A stretch of DNA of 64,000 nucleotides from NCBI RefSeq assembly GCF_900102815.1, contig NZ_FNGF01000003.1, positions 1 to 64,000 on the forward strand. Reading direction: 5' to 3'. Shown here piece after piece: positions 1 through 8,732 of the stretch. Positions within the stretch are counted from its first letter, which is position 1; each line of letters opens with the position of its first letter. Position numbers and translations under genes: made by a program. The notes below the pieces were generated by a model, which saw nothing but the letters and a program-made list of their open reading frames with translations, did no database searches and was not told the origin of the DNA. Source of the DNA: Glycomyces sambucus (GTDB lineage: Bacteria > Actinomycetota > Actinomycetes > Mycobacteriales > Micromonosporaceae).

Positions 1-556
1 TCTGCTGGTGCGCCACCGAGAGCGCGCCGACCTTGGCCGTGGGCGGCAGGTCGTCCACGCCGAGGTCGGCGAGGGTGGCGGCGGTGGACTCGACCATGGC
101 GCGGCGGTCGATGAGCCCGCGCCGCTTGGGTTCGCGCCCGAGGTGCACGTTCTCGGCGACGGTGAGCTCGGGCAGGAGGTTGAACTCCTGGAAGACCGAG
201 GCGACCCTGGCCTGCTGGGCCTGGAGGGGGTGGGTGAAGGAGACGGCCCGGCCGCCCAGTTCGATGGTGCCGGCGTCGGCGGTGTGGACGCCGGCGAGGA
301 TCTTCATCAGCGTGGACTTGCCGGCGCCGTTCTCCCCCACCAGTGCGTGGACCTCCCCCTGGTTCATAGTGAGGTCCACTGAGGAGAGCACGGGGACGCC
401 GAGGAACGCCTTCCCGATGCCGCGCATGGCGAGCACGGGTTCGGCGGGCGCGGTGGAGGGTGCGGACGGGGGTGCGTCGCCGGTCGGGTCACCGGTCGCC
501 ACGGCATCGGTCGTGGTGTCGTCGACTGCGTCGTCGTTCATGTCGCCATCGTTCAC
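1..556 (-). CDS. Sugar ABC transporter ATP-binding protein (N-terminal part, runs off the window)
   Basis: Cytoplasmic ATPase of a carbohydrate importer of the RbsA/MglA type, which normally carries two ATP-binding cassettes. Only about the first 185 residues are present. The Walker A motif GENGAGKST lies near residues 74-82 and a Q-loop segment (SVFQEFNLLPELTV) follows. I place the start at a GTG (554-556) that overlaps the stop of the upstream dehydrogenase gene as GTGA, which suggests translational coupling; this gives an unusually long acidic and threonine-rich N-terminus of about 30 residues. An inner ATG at 541 in the same frame is the alternative. The substrate cannot be read from the sequence; the neighbouring dehydrogenase and ROK regulator point to a sugar or polyol. 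Confidence 0.85.
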   Translation of the reverse strand, partial: MNDGDMNDDAVDDTTTDAVATGDPTGDAPPSAPSTAPAEPVLAMRGIGKAFLGVPVLSSVDLTMNQGEVHALVGENGAGKSTLMKILAGVHTADAGTIELGGRAVSFTHPLQAQQARVASVFQEFNLLPELTVAENVHLGREPKRRGLIDRRAMVESTAATLADLGVDDLPPTAKVGALSVAHQQ

Positions 557-1650
557 TGCGGCACCTCCGCCCAGTCACGGGTGCGGGCCGAATCGGCGAC
601 GGCCTCGGCGATGCGGGCGGCGCGCAGGCCGTCCTCGAACACCGGCAGCCCGTCGGGGGCGCTCCCCATGATCGCCGCGCCGGTGTCGGCGACGAAGGCG
701 TTGAAGCAGTCCTGGTAGCCCTGGGCGTGGCCGCCGGGGACGCGGGCGAGCCGCGCGGCGTCCTCGCTCAGGAGCTCGGGGTCGCGCATGAGCTCGCCGT
801 TGATCTCGCGGCCGCCGATCCACAGCGTCTCGGGCCGCTCCTGGTCGAACGCGAGCGTGGCCTCGGTGCCCGAGACCTCCAGCAGGAGGCGGTTCTTGCG
901 CCCGGCCGAGACCTGGCTGACGACGGTGGAGCCGATCATGCCCCCCGCGGTGGCGAACTGGAGCGTCACGATGTCCTCAGTGGAGACCTCGCGTCCGCCG
1001 CGGCGGCGGTTCGCGGTCGAGAGTTGGGCCGAGACGGCGGTGATGCGGTCGCCGGTGACGAACTCGAGGAGGTCGCACCAGTGGGAGCCGATGTCGCCGA
1101 AGGCCCGCAGCGCGCCGCCCTTGTCGGCGTCGACGCGCCAGTTGTCGTCGTCGGGCCGCAGCAGCCAGTCCTGGAGGTAGGAGCCGTGGGCGAGGGTGAG
1201 GCGCCCGACCTTCCCCGCGGCGACGCGGGCGCGGGCCTCGCGGACCATCGGGTGGAAGCGGTAGACGAAGGGCACGGTCGCCACCACGCCGGCCTCCGCG
1301 GCGGCCTCGGTCATGGCGCGGGCCGTGTCGAGGTCGGTGGCGAGGGGCTTCTCGCACACGACGTGCTTGCCGGCGGCGATGGCGGCCAGGGCGATCGGCG
1401 CGTGGAGGTGGTTGGGGACGCAGACGTGGACGACGTCGGCGGCGTCGATGAGCGCGCCGATGTCGTCGAAGACCGCCTCGGCCCGGAGCGAGGGCGCGGC
1501 GTGCCGCGCCCGCTCGGGGGTCGATCCGGCGATCCCGGCGACGGTGCCCCCGGCGACGGCGATGGCGTGGGAGTGCACCCGCCCCATGAAGCCGGTGCCG
1601 ATGACGGCGGCGCGGTAAGTCGTCGGCCGAGTGATCGTGACGTGAGCCAT
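553..1650 (-). CDS. Gfo/Idh/MocA family oxidoreductase
   Basis: NAD(P)-dependent dehydrogenase of the glucose-fructose oxidoreductase / inositol dehydrogenase family, 365 residues, the usual length. The Rossmann motif is at the N-terminus (AAVIGTGFMGRVHSHAI) and the family signature CEKPLATD is near residue 95; the C-terminal half has the expected alpha/beta sheet domain with the HWCDLLEFVTGD segment. I start at the ATG at 1650; a longer reading from 1686 adds 12 residues with no family similarity and runs into the divergent promoter. The stop overlaps the start of the sugar ABC ATPase, so the two probably form one operon for oxidising an imported sugar or polyol. Substrate not determinable from sequence. 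Confidence 0.88.
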   Translation of the reverse strand: MAHVTITRPTTYRAAVIGTGFMGRVHSHAIAVAGGTVAGIAGSTPERARHAAPSLRAEAVFDDIGALIDAADVVHVCVPNHLHAPIALAAIAAGKHVVCEKPLATDLDTARAMTEAAAEAGVVATVPFVYRFHPMVREARARVAAGKVGRLTLAHGSYLQDWLLRPDDDNWRVDADKGGALRAFGDIGSHWCDLLEFVTGDRITAVSAQLSTANRRRGGREVSTEDIVTLQFATAGGMIGSTVVSQVSAGRKNRLLLEVSGTEATLAFDQERPETLWIGGREINGELMRDPELLSEDAARLARVPGGHAQGYQDCFNAFVADTGAAIMGSAPDGLPVFEDGLRAARIAEAVADSARTRDWAEVPQ

Positions 1651-1720
1651 ATGACGACGGTAAGGCAGACTTATGACGGAGCACAAGCAAAAGTTGTCCG
1701 TGTTATGAAACAGTTATGAC
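1651..1720. promoter_or_regulatory. Divergent promoter and candidate ROK operator region
   Basis: Seventy bases separate the dehydrogenase and ROK start codons. The hexamer TTATGA occurs three times in the same orientation at 1671-1676, 1703-1708 and 1714-1719, and the stretch is more AT-rich than its surroundings. Direct repeats between a ROK regulator and the sugar operon it faces are a natural place for its binding, but the site itself is inferred. Confidence 0.4.
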
Positions 1721-2986
1721 ATGAGTACGACCGAACCCGTGTGGTTCACTAGTCCTGTGACAGATGGTTCGACCGGGCAGCCTTCAACCGCGCAGCCTTC
1801 AACCGCGCGGCACCGGGCGGCCCCAGCGGCCGCCGCCGGGGCCGGCACCCTGCTCCAGCTGCTGCGGGACGGCGTGCCCCGCACCAGGTCCGAGCTGTCT
1901 GCCCTCACCGGCCTCGCCCGGTCCACCGTCACCGGCCGCGTCGACGCCCTCCTCGCCGCGGGCTTCATCGCCCCCAGCGGCGAGACCGCCTCCACCGGCG
2001 GCCGGCCCCCCGCGACCTTCGCCTTCAACCCCGCCGCCAAGATCGTGCTCGGCGCCGACCTCGGCGCCACCCACGCCCGCCTCGCCGTCACCGACCTCGC
2101 CGGGACCGTGCTCACCGCCGTCAACGCCGACCTCGAGATCGCGTTGGGCCCCAAGGCGGTCCTCGACTGGGTCGTCGAGCACGGCCGCAAGCTCCTCGAC
2201 GAGGTCGACCGGCCCGTGGCCGACCTCCTCGGCATCGGCATCGGCCTCCCCGGGCCCGTCGAGCACTCCACCGGGCGCGCCGTGAACCCGCCGATCATGC
2301 CCGGCTGGGACGGCTTCGACGTCCCCTCCTATGTGCGCGAACGCATCCCGGTGCCGGTCCTGGTCGACAACGACGTGAACATCATGGCCCTCGGCGAGCA
2401 CTTCACCGCCTGGCCCGAGTATGAGCACCTGCTCTTCATCAAGGCCGCCACCGGGATCGGCTGCGGCATCATCGTCGGCGGCCAGGTCTACCGCGGGGCC
2501 CAGGGCGCGGCCGGCGACATGGGGCACATCCGCGTCGCGGGCGCCGACGACGCCCACTGCCGCTGCGGCAACACCGGGTGCCTCGAGGCCGTCGCCTCCG
2601 GCGCGGCCATCGCCACGGCGCTCACCGGCGAGGGCATCCCCGCGGGCGGGTCGCTCGACGTGGTCGAACTCGCGCGGTCGGGCTCCGTCCCGGCCCTCCA
2701 GCGCGTGCGCCAGGCCGGGCGCGACATCGGCGAAGTGCTCGCCGGGGCCGTCAACTTCTTCAACCCCTCGATCATCGTCATCGGCGGCTCGCTCGCGCTC
2801 GCGGGCGACCACCTCATCGCGGGGGTGCGCGAGGTCATCTACCAGCGCTCGCTCCCGCTGGCCACCAGGCACCTGCGCATCGCGGCCGCCCGCACGGGCG
2901 AGTCGAGCGGCGCGATCGGGGCCGGCGTCATGGTCATCGAGCACGCCCTCGACCCGGCCCGCCTGAACGCGGGCACCGCGGTCTGA
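1721..2986 (+). CDS. ROK family transcriptional regulator
   Basis: Repressor of the NagC/XylR (ROK) type, 421 residues. An N-terminal winged helix-turn-helix (LLQLLRDGVPRTRSELSALT then STVTGRVDALLAAGF, about residues 42-85) is followed by an ATPase-like sugar-binding fold with the phosphate loop VLGADLGATHARLAV, the GIGIGLPGPV and DNDVNIMALGEH segments and the zinc motif CRCGNTGCLE. It lies divergent to the dehydrogenase/ABC genes and 40 bases upstream of the aldo/keto reductase, so local control of sugar use is likely. The ATG at 1721 gives an extended, threonine- and glutamine-rich N-terminus with a repeated QPSTAQPSTA stretch; a later GTG near 1757 is possible. Confidence 0.9.
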   Translation: MSTTEPVWFTSPVTDGSTGQPSTAQPSTARHRAAPAAAAGAGTLLQLLRDGVPRTRSELSALTGLARSTVTGRVDALLAAGFIAPSGETASTGGRPPATFAFNPAAKIVLGADLGATHARLAVTDLAGTVLTAVNADLEIALGPKAVLDWVVEHGRKLLDEVDRPVADLLGIGIGLPGPVEHSTGRAVNPPIMPGWDGFDVPSYVRERIPVPVLVDNDVNIMALGEHFTAWPEYEHLLFIKAATGIGCGIIVGGQVYRGAQGAAGDMGHIRVAGADDAHCRCGNTGCLEAVASGAAIATALTGEGIPAGGSLDVVELARSGSVPALQRVRQAGRDIGEVLAGAVNFFNPSIIVIGGSLALAGDHLIAGVREVIYQRSLPLATRHLRIAAARTGESSGAIGAGVMVIEHALDPARLNAGTAV

Positions 2987-3026
2987 AGCACCACGCAATG
3001 CGGAACGACATATTCAATAGGAACGG

Positions 3027-3968
3027 ATGACCATGCAGCGCAACACTCTCGGCAACACCGGACTCGAAGTCGGCCCGCTGTGCATCGGCACCAGCACGCT
3101 CGCCGGGTTCACCGAGACGTACGGGTACGACGTGGACGACGAGCGCGCGGTCGAGACGGTCCTCGCCGTCTTCGACAGCGAGGTGAACTACCTCGACACG
3201 GGGAACAACTACGGCAAGGACGGGCTGGCCGAACGCCGCGTGGGCGAGGCGATCCGCCGCCGCGGCGGACTGCCCGAGGGCTTCGTCCTCCAGACCAAAG
3301 TGGACGCCGACCCGGTGACCGGCGACTACTCCGGCGCGCGAGTGCGCCGCTCGCTGGAGGAGAGCCTGGAGCGGCTCGGCGTGGACCACCTGCCGGTGCT
3401 CGCGCTCCACGACCCCGAGTTCATGTCCGCGGACCAGGACGGATTCGGGCCGGGCGGGGCGCTCGAAGCGCTCGTCGCGATCCGCGACGAGGGGATCGCC
3501 GACCACCTCGCGGTCGCGTCCGGGTCGGTCGAGGTGACGCAGCGGTACCTCGACACCGGCGCGTTCGACGTGGTCCTCAACCACAACCGCTTCACGCTCC
3601 TCAACCGCGAGGCGCAGGACCTGTTCGAAGGCGCGCGGGACAAGGGCCTCGGCGTGCTCAACGCGGCGCCGTACGGCGGCGGGATGCTCGTGAAGGGCCC
3701 GGCGCAGCAGCCGAAGTACTGCTACGGCGAACGCGACGAGGCGTTCGCCGCCAGCGCCCTCGCGATGGCGGAGGCGTGCGAGGCGGCGGGCGTCCCGCTC
3801 GCGGCGGCGGCCCTCCAGTTCTCGACCCGTTCGCCGCTCGTGGACTCCACAGTGGTCGGCATCTCCCGGCCCGAGCGCATCCGCGAGACCCTGGCGCTCC
3901 TGGCCGTCGAGATCCCCCCGGCCCTGTGGGTCGAGCTGGAGTCCCTGCGCCCGGACGCCCGCATCTAG
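3027..3968 (+). CDS. Aldo/keto reductase
   Basis: NADPH-dependent aldo/keto reductase, 313 residues. The TIM-barrel signatures are visible: NYLDTGNNYGKDGLAERRVGEAI with the catalytic Asp and Tyr, LQTKVDAD, the LALHDPE segment in place of the more common LHR/LHW strand, and SGSVEVTQ. The closest named subfamily I can suggest is D-threo-aldose (L-fucose) 1-dehydrogenase. Two in-frame ATGs (3027 and 3033) are possible starts; AGGAACGG lies just ahead. It follows the ROK gene by 40 bases on the same strand and is probably co-transcribed with it. Confidence 0.85.
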   Translation: MTMQRNTLGNTGLEVGPLCIGTSTLAGFTETYGYDVDDERAVETVLAVFDSEVNYLDTGNNYGKDGLAERRVGEAIRRRGGLPEGFVLQTKVDADPVTGDYSGARVRRSLEESLERLGVDHLPVLALHDPEFMSADQDGFGPGGALEALVAIRDEGIADHLAVASGSVEVTQRYLDTGAFDVVLNHNRFTLLNREAQDLFEGARDKGLGVLNAAPYGGGMLVKGPAQQPKYCYGERDEAFAASALAMAEACEAAGVPLAAAALQFSTRSPLVDSTVVGISRPERIRETLALLAVEIPPALWVELESLRPDARI

Positions 3969-4209
3969 GTCACGCATCGGCCTGGCCGCGAGCTCCGGTC
4001 TCCGGGCACCGCACAGGCCCGCCGCACCTCTGGGTTTGGGCCCCCGGTTCGCAATGGTGCCCGAGGGGTACGACATCGGCCCGGCCGGGAGCCGGATTCG
4101 CGAGCGGCCGCTGCTCTGTGCCGCCGCCCGTCGCCGGGCAACACACAGGCTCGTCGAGGCCCCGGGGATGGGCCCCCGATCTGCAAGCGTGCCCGAAGGG
4201 TACGACATC
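3969..4209. repeat. Degenerate tandem repeat between convergent genes
   Basis: Two diverged copies of a unit of about 130 bases. Recognisable shared blocks are GGGCCCCCGRTYYGCAA, GTGCCCGARGGGTACGACATCGGCC and a GCACAGGC/CACACAGGC block. The motif GGCCTGGCCGCGAGC that forms one arm of the hairpin at 4210 also occurs alone near 3979-3993. No convincing gene is present on either strand. Confidence 0.6.
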
Positions 4210-4242
4210 GGCCTGGCCGCGAGCGAAGCTCGCGGCCAGGCC
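4210..4242. terminator. Perfect 15-bp hairpin between convergent genes
   Basis: The arms GGCCTGGCCGCGAGC (4210-4224) and GCTCGCGGCCAGGCC (4228-4242) are perfectly complementary around a 3-base loop GAA. No T-tract follows on either strand. It lies between the ends of the aldo/keto reductase and DUF4132 genes and could stop transcription from both sides. Confidence 0.65.
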
Positions 4243-4266
4243 GTCGCACTTGTCGGTTGGCCGCCG

Positions 4267-7200
4267 CTAGTTGGCCCGCGCGAGGCGCGAGACGACCATC
4301 AGGGCCTCGGACAGGCGGGCCGGATCGACGGCGCCCTCCTCGGGCAGGGCGATCTCGACCCGCGCCAAAGTCTGCTCGCCGTCGTCGTACCCGTAGCCCG
4401 GGTGGACCCCCGGGTCGGAGACGACGAGCAGGAAGCCGCCCTCGGGGAACGGCCGGAAGATCCCGTGCCCCTGCGGCCCCGACCGCGCGCTGCCGTACAG
4501 CCAGCCGCGCTTGAGCAGGCCGATCATCGGCCCCGACCCCGTCTTGCCGCCCTCGAACCGCGCCACCCGGCCGCTCGCGCGCTCCTCGTCCGTCAGCGTG
4601 TAGAACGGCCGCGCGAGCTGCTGGAACGGTTGCAGGATCTCGTAGTCGGCGAAGACCTCGGCCCAGGCCGCGACCTCCTCCCCCAGGTTGATCGGGTGCG
4701 CGACCCGCACCTCCGCGTCCTCGGGCAGGTCGAAGGGCTCGTCCTCGACGTCGGCCGCCGTCCGGTCCTCGGCGAGGCGGAACGACCGCCAGCCGTCCCC
4801 GGTCGAGCACTGCCACACCAGGCGCCCGGTGAGCTGCCACGCCACCGGGTGGTCGACCAGGTAGCGCCGGAACTCCGGCACGGTCCAGGTGCGGCAGTCG
4901 ACCATCGCCGCCTCCATCCGCTTGACCAGTTCGGCCGCGGCCGTCTTGATGTCCTTGCGGAGCAGCCCGAACCGCTCGAAGGCGGCCTGCGCCGCCTCGG
5001 CGTCGTCCTTCGCCGCGGGCTTCGGGGCGCTCGCGCGGCGCTTGCCGGCGTCGTCCACCACGTACGGCTTCAGGTTCTCGTCGAACCTGACGGTGAACCG
5101 CCGCGGCCCGTAGTCGAGGACCAGCGGCTCGTCCGAGGAGAGCCCGAAATCGGGCACCAGGCGGTCGGCGAGCTGGTCGAGGCTCAGGTCCAGGCGCTCG
5201 GCGATGACCTCGATCTGGGCGGCCGCGGTCTTCTTGAGCGCCTTGAACTTCGCGTTCGAGGCGATCGACTGCACCGACCGCAGCGCGGCCTCGGACCCGA
5301 TGTGCCCCAGGATCTCCAGGCCCCGCACGGCCTTGCGGTTCTGGCTCTGGCCGGGCCATTCGCGGATGAGCTCGGTCAGGCGCCGCACCGCGGCGTCGTC
5401 GGCGAACCGCCGCAGCTGGTCCATCGCCCAGCCGTCCTTCGAGGGCGCCCCGGAGGAGAGCCACAGCTCGAACAGGCCCCACGAGAACGACGTCAGCGAC
5501 ACCGGGTCGCACTCGGCCGCAAGGAGGTCAGCGCCCGGGTACAGCAGGTCCGGGTCGTCGAGGGTGAACGAGGCCATGAGGGTCCGCACCGCGTCGGCGG
5601 GCAGCGCGGCCTCGCGGCCGGGCAGCAGCACCGGCGGGAGCATCACCGGATCGGCCCAGGCCGGGCCCTTGGAGACGCGGCGCTGCGGGTCGAGCGGGTC
5701 GGCGTCCACGATCGCGGCGACCGCGGTCGCGGCGGCCGGACCGTACGCGGCGGCCGCTTCGTCCAGGGCGGCGCGGTTCGCCGCGGCGAGGTGCTTGAGT
5801 GCGTCGGCGGCGCTCTGGCGCTGCCTGCCGGCCTTGCCGAGCGCGTCCGGGATCAGGAACGCGGCGGCGTCGGCGGGGTGGCGGTCGAGCCAGGTCCGGC
5901 CGAGCGCGCGGTCGCCACGGGGCTTGGAGACCAGGTCGGCGGCGAGGCGGGCCGCGTCGAGGTTCACGAAGGGCAGCATGGCGGTCCGGTACGAGGGCCG
6001 CTTCTTGACGACCTCCAGGACCCGCGGCGCGGCCTCGTCGCCGAAGCGGGCGAGGATCGCGCGGACGGTCGCGACGCCGGTCCAGTTCGGCACCTCGCCC
6101 CGCCACAGCGGCAGCGCGGACCGCGCCCGCTCGTCCTCGGACCAGGCGAGGAGTTCGCAGAAGTAGTAGTGGTCGGGGTCGGGCCCCTTGGGCATCATGC
6201 GGTCCCACAGGCCGGGGCGGTTGCCGCGGATGTAGCTGTACTCGTAGCCGTCGTCGGGCATGGTCCCCCACGCCTCGCGCTCGCCCTCGGCCCAGCGCAG
6301 CTCGTCGGTCGCGGGGGCGGTGAGCCCGGCGACGGCGGTCTTCGCGGTCTTCGTGAACGGTGCCCAAGGGGGCGTGGCGAACACGTCGGGGACGGTCGCG
6401 GCGACGGGGTGCCTCGCGGTGGCGGCCAGCAGCTCCTCGACCCGCGCGCGGCGCTCGTCGTCGAGGTCCGGCAGGCGCGGTTCGAGCCCGAGGTCGCGGA
6501 TGAGGCCGGCGATGCGGGCCTTGGCGTGCATGGAGGCGCCCGGCGCGGTCGCGGCGACGGCGCGGAGGGTGCGCACCGGGAACCGCGCGGCGGCCTCGCG
6601 GAGGGCCGCCAGCGCCTGGGGCTTGACGGTGCGTTCGAGGAGGTAGGCGATGCCGGTCTCGGAGGGCAGGAGGCCGATCGCCTGGAACATGAGGTCGCGG
6701 GCGTCGGCGGACGGCTTGAACTCGTGTTCGAGGCTGTCGATGAGCAGCGGGAGCGCGTCGAGGCCGAGGGCGTGGACGACCTGGCCGATCTCGGTGACGT
6801 CGAAGGAGGGGTCGTTGAGGAACCGGATGCCGGAGAGCTCGATCTGCTCGCGGCGGGAGATGAAGGACCAGACGGCCTTGGAGCCGTAGCGGGTGCGGCC
6901 GGAGGCGGCGTAGGCGGTGCACGCGTCGCGGACCCAGTCCTCGCGGTCGGGGGCGATGACGGCGCTGATGAACTGGTGGGCCTCAGTGGTGCGGCGGGCG
7001 CCGACGGCGTCGAGGACCTTCGCGTACTCGTCGTCGGGCAGCCGGGCCGTGAGGGTGCGCAGGTCGGCGAAGGCCGGGTCGCCGGTGTTGGCGTAGCGGG
7101 TGACGCCGTACATGCCCTGGGGGCGGAAGTGCAGCATCGAGTCGCCGGGGTGGTTCGCGGCGCGGTACCAGGTGAGGCCGTTTGCGTAGAACTCGGTCAG

Positions 7201-7584
7201 GGCCTCGGCGGCGAAGGCGAGGCCGTGGCGGGCGGCCCAGGCGTGGAAGGCGGTGGCGTCGACGGGGGTGCGGTAGGGGGCGAGGGCGCGTCCCGCGATG
7301 GCGGCGACGAACGCGGCGGCGAAGGGGTCGGGCTCCAGGGCGAGGCCGGCGCGGATCTGGTCCTCGGCGGGGGTGCCCTTCGCGGCCTCCAGCGGGGCTT
7401 CGAAGATCTCGGCGTGCTTGGCGTAGTGGTCCAGGAGTCGTTGCGGCGCTTCGGTGTCGATCACGACGGTCCGGGTGGCGCGGCCGCGGCGGTCGAGGAG
7501 GTGCTTCGTCCAGGCGTCCGGGAGCGCGAGGGCGTCTTCCCCGGGGACGGATGAGGAGTCGTTGAGGTTCACGCAGAAGAGCAT
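4267..7584 (-). CDS. DUF4132 domain-containing protein (first paralogue)
   Basis: Very large cytoplasmic protein, about 1105 residues, built largely of alpha-helical, HEAT-like repeats (repeated patterns such as AVRRLTELIREWPG and ALRSVQSIASNAKFKALKK), with the conserved DUF4132 region in the last third (LADRLVPDFGL, LVLDYGPRRFTVRFDENLKPYV, then DYEILQPFQQLARP). The family is found in many actinobacteria and is related to E. coli MolR-like proteins; no biochemical role is established. I start at ATG 7584 (MLFCVNLNDSS); a GTG 12 bases further in is an alternative, and the longer open frame upstream is an antisense reading of the SRPBCC gene. A full-length paralogue lies at 11063. No signal peptide or membrane segment is seen. 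Confidence 0.85.
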   Translation of the reverse strand: MLFCVNLNDSSSVPGEDALALPDAWTKHLLDRRGRATRTVVIDTEAPQRLLDHYAKHAEIFEAPLEAAKGTPAEDQIRAGLALEPDPFAAAFVAAIAGRALAPYRTPVDATAFHAWAARHGLAFAAEALTEFYANGLTWYRAANHPGDSMLHFRPQGMYGVTRYANTGDPAFADLRTLTARLPDDEYAKVLDAVGARRTTEAHQFISAVIAPDREDWVRDACTAYAASGRTRYGSKAVWSFISRREQIELSGIRFLNDPSFDVTEIGQVVHALGLDALPLLIDSLEHEFKPSADARDLMFQAIGLLPSETGIAYLLERTVKPQALAALREAAARFPVRTLRAVAATAPGASMHAKARIAGLIRDLGLEPRLPDLDDERRARVEELLAATARHPVAATVPDVFATPPWAPFTKTAKTAVAGLTAPATDELRWAEGEREAWGTMPDDGYEYSYIRGNRPGLWDRMMPKGPDPDHYYFCELLAWSEDERARSALPLWRGEVPNWTGVATVRAILARFGDEAAPRVLEVVKKRPSYRTAMLPFVNLDAARLAADLVSKPRGDRALGRTWLDRHPADAAAFLIPDALGKAGRQRQSAADALKHLAAANRAALDEAAAAYGPAAATAVAAIVDADPLDPQRRVSKGPAWADPVMLPPVLLPGREAALPADAVRTLMASFTLDDPDLLYPGADLLAAECDPVSLTSFSWGLFELWLSSGAPSKDGWAMDQLRRFADDAAVRRLTELIREWPGQSQNRKAVRGLEILGHIGSEAALRSVQSIASNAKFKALKKTAAAQIEVIAERLDLSLDQLADRLVPDFGLSSDEPLVLDYGPRRFTVRFDENLKPYVVDDAGKRRASAPKPAAKDDAEAAQAAFERFGLLRKDIKTAAAELVKRMEAAMVDCRTWTVPEFRRYLVDHPVAWQLTGRLVWQCSTGDGWRSFRLAEDRTAADVEDEPFDLPEDAEVRVAHPINLGEEVAAWAEVFADYEILQPFQQLARPFYTLTDEERASGRVARFEGGKTGSGPMIGLLKRGWLYGSARSGPQGHGIFRPFPEGGFLLVVSDPGVHPGYGYDDGEQTLARVEIALPEEGAVDPARLSEALMVVSRLARAN

Positions 7585-7626
7585 AGGAACCGGGTCCGAC
7601 ACGGCTCCCGCTGCTACGGTGGCGCC

Positions 7627-8088
7627 ATGGTGCGGATCGACAGGGCCGAGCGGACGGTGCCGGGGACCCCGGAGCGGGTGTACGCGGCGATCATGGACCC
7701 CGAGGCGCTGCTCGCGTGGCTGCCGCCGGCGGGCATGACCGGGCGCTTCGAGCACTTCGATCCGCGTCCGGGCGGGTCGTACCGGCTCACGTTGACGTAT
7801 GCGGACGCCGCGGGGAGTCCGGGGAAGTCGACGGCGGACGCCGACACCGCCGACGGGCGGTTCGTCGAGCTGGTGCCGGGCGAGCGGGTGGTCCAGGCCG
7901 TCGACTTCGCCTCGGACGATCCGGCGTTCGCCGGGACGATGACGATGACCTGGACGCTCTCGGCCGTCCCCGGGGGGACCCTGGTAGCGATCGCTGCTGC
8001 GGACGTCCCTACCGGAGTGAGCCCCGAGGACCATGCGGCGGGCATGGGCTCGACCCTCGACAACCTGGCCGCCTATCTCGGCCGGTAG
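7627..8088 (+). CDS. SRPBCC (AHSA1/START-like) family protein
   Basis: Small hydrophobic-ligand-binding fold protein, 153 residues. Typical features are the N-terminal strand and helix with PERVYAAIMDPEALLAWLPP, the RPGGSYRLTLTY strand, the GRFVELVPGERVVQAV segment and the C-terminal amphipathic helix with GMGSTLDNLAAYLGR. The ligand is unknown. A TACGGT hexamer lies 6 bases ahead of the ATG, the layout of a leaderless actinobacterial promoter. It is divergent from the DUF4132 gene and its 3' end overlaps that of the reductase gene by 16 bases on the opposite strand. Confidence 0.85.
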   Translation: MVRIDRAERTVPGTPERVYAAIMDPEALLAWLPPAGMTGRFEHFDPRPGGSYRLTLTYADAAGSPGKSTADADTADGRFVELVPGERVVQAVDFASDDPAFAGTMTMTWTLSAVPGGTLVAIAAADVPTGVSPEDHAAGMGSTLDNLAAYLGR

Positions 8089-8645
8089 GTCTCGATCGAC
8101 ATCCCGGACGCGAAGGACTGCTTGGCGACCGGGTCGAAGCGGCGCGGTGCGTAGGGGCCGTCGAACAGCGGCAGGCCGCCGCCGAGGACGAGCGGGTAGC
8201 GCTTGAGGACGATGGTGTCGATCTCCTCGACCAGCGACGCTGCGAGCTTCCCGCCGCCGCACAGCCAGATGCCCTGGCCTTCTTGCTCTTTCAGTTCCCG
8301 CACGACCTTGAGCGCGTCGCTCGCGACGAAGGTGACGTCGGGGGCGAGGGCCGGGTCGAGGCTGGCGGAGAACACGTACTGCTTCAGGTGCGAGTACGGG
8401 CTCGGGGCGCCGGTCTCCAGGCCGGGCAGGTAGGTGCCGCGTCCCATGAGGACGGTGTCGAACTCGAGGTTCGGGGCGTCGGCGAGGCCGAGGGGCTCGC
8501 GGAACGCGGTCGGGATGGTCTCGGGCCGGATCCGATTGATGTAGGTCGAGATGTCGGGCTCGACGGGAAGGAGGTCGTACTCCCCGGCGGGGCCGGCGAT
8601 GTAGCCGTCGATGGTGGCGCCGATGTAGTAGGTCAGCTCGCGCAT
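8073..8645 (-). CDS. Dihydrofolate reductase / RibD C-terminal family protein
   Basis: NADPH-dependent reductase fold of 190 residues related to DHFR and the RibD reductase domain. It shows LTYYIGATIDGYIA at the N-terminus, DTVLMGRGTYL, the nucleotide-binding GIWLCGGGKLAASLVEEI and the strand KRYPLVLGGGLPLF. The substrate is unknown; members of this family often lie next to TetR regulators, as here. The gene is divergent from the TetR gene and probably regulated by it. It converges on, and overlaps by 16 bases, the SRPBCC gene. Confidence 0.85.
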   Translation of the reverse strand: MRELTYYIGATIDGYIAGPAGEYDLLPVEPDISTYINRIRPETIPTAFREPLGLADAPNLEFDTVLMGRGTYLPGLETGAPSPYSHLKQYVFSASLDPALAPDVTFVASDALKVVRELKEQEGQGIWLCGGGKLAASLVEEIDTIVLKRYPLVLGGGLPLFDGPYAPRRFDPVAKQSFASGMSIETYRPR

Positions 8646-8732
8646 ACACACTCCGTTTGAAGTACTATGAATGAAGTGGTTTGAACTTACCACTACACTC
8701 GGAGTGGTGTCAACTAAGCATCGAGGAGACCC
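8646..8732. promoter_or_regulatory. Divergent promoter with candidate TetR operator palindromes
   Basis: An inverted repeat AGTGGT-N8-ACCACT lies at 8675-8694, and a second palindrome CACTC-G-GAGTG lies at 8696-8706. The stretch is locally AT-rich. Twin palindromes between a TetR gene and a divergent enzyme gene suggest autoregulation plus control of the reductase. Binding is inferred. Confidence 0.55.

Noticed and set aside
553-1686. Longer start for the Gfo/Idh/MocA protein at 1686
   Set aside because: The extra 12 residues (MCSVISLPYRRH) do not match family N-termini and would use up the promoter region; ATG 1650 fits.
4036-7554. A 1172-codon open frame on the plus strand
   Set aside because: It is antisense to the DUF4132 gene and has the Gly/Arg/Val-rich composition produced by the complement of GC-rich codons. 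The minus-strand reading has clear family motifs.
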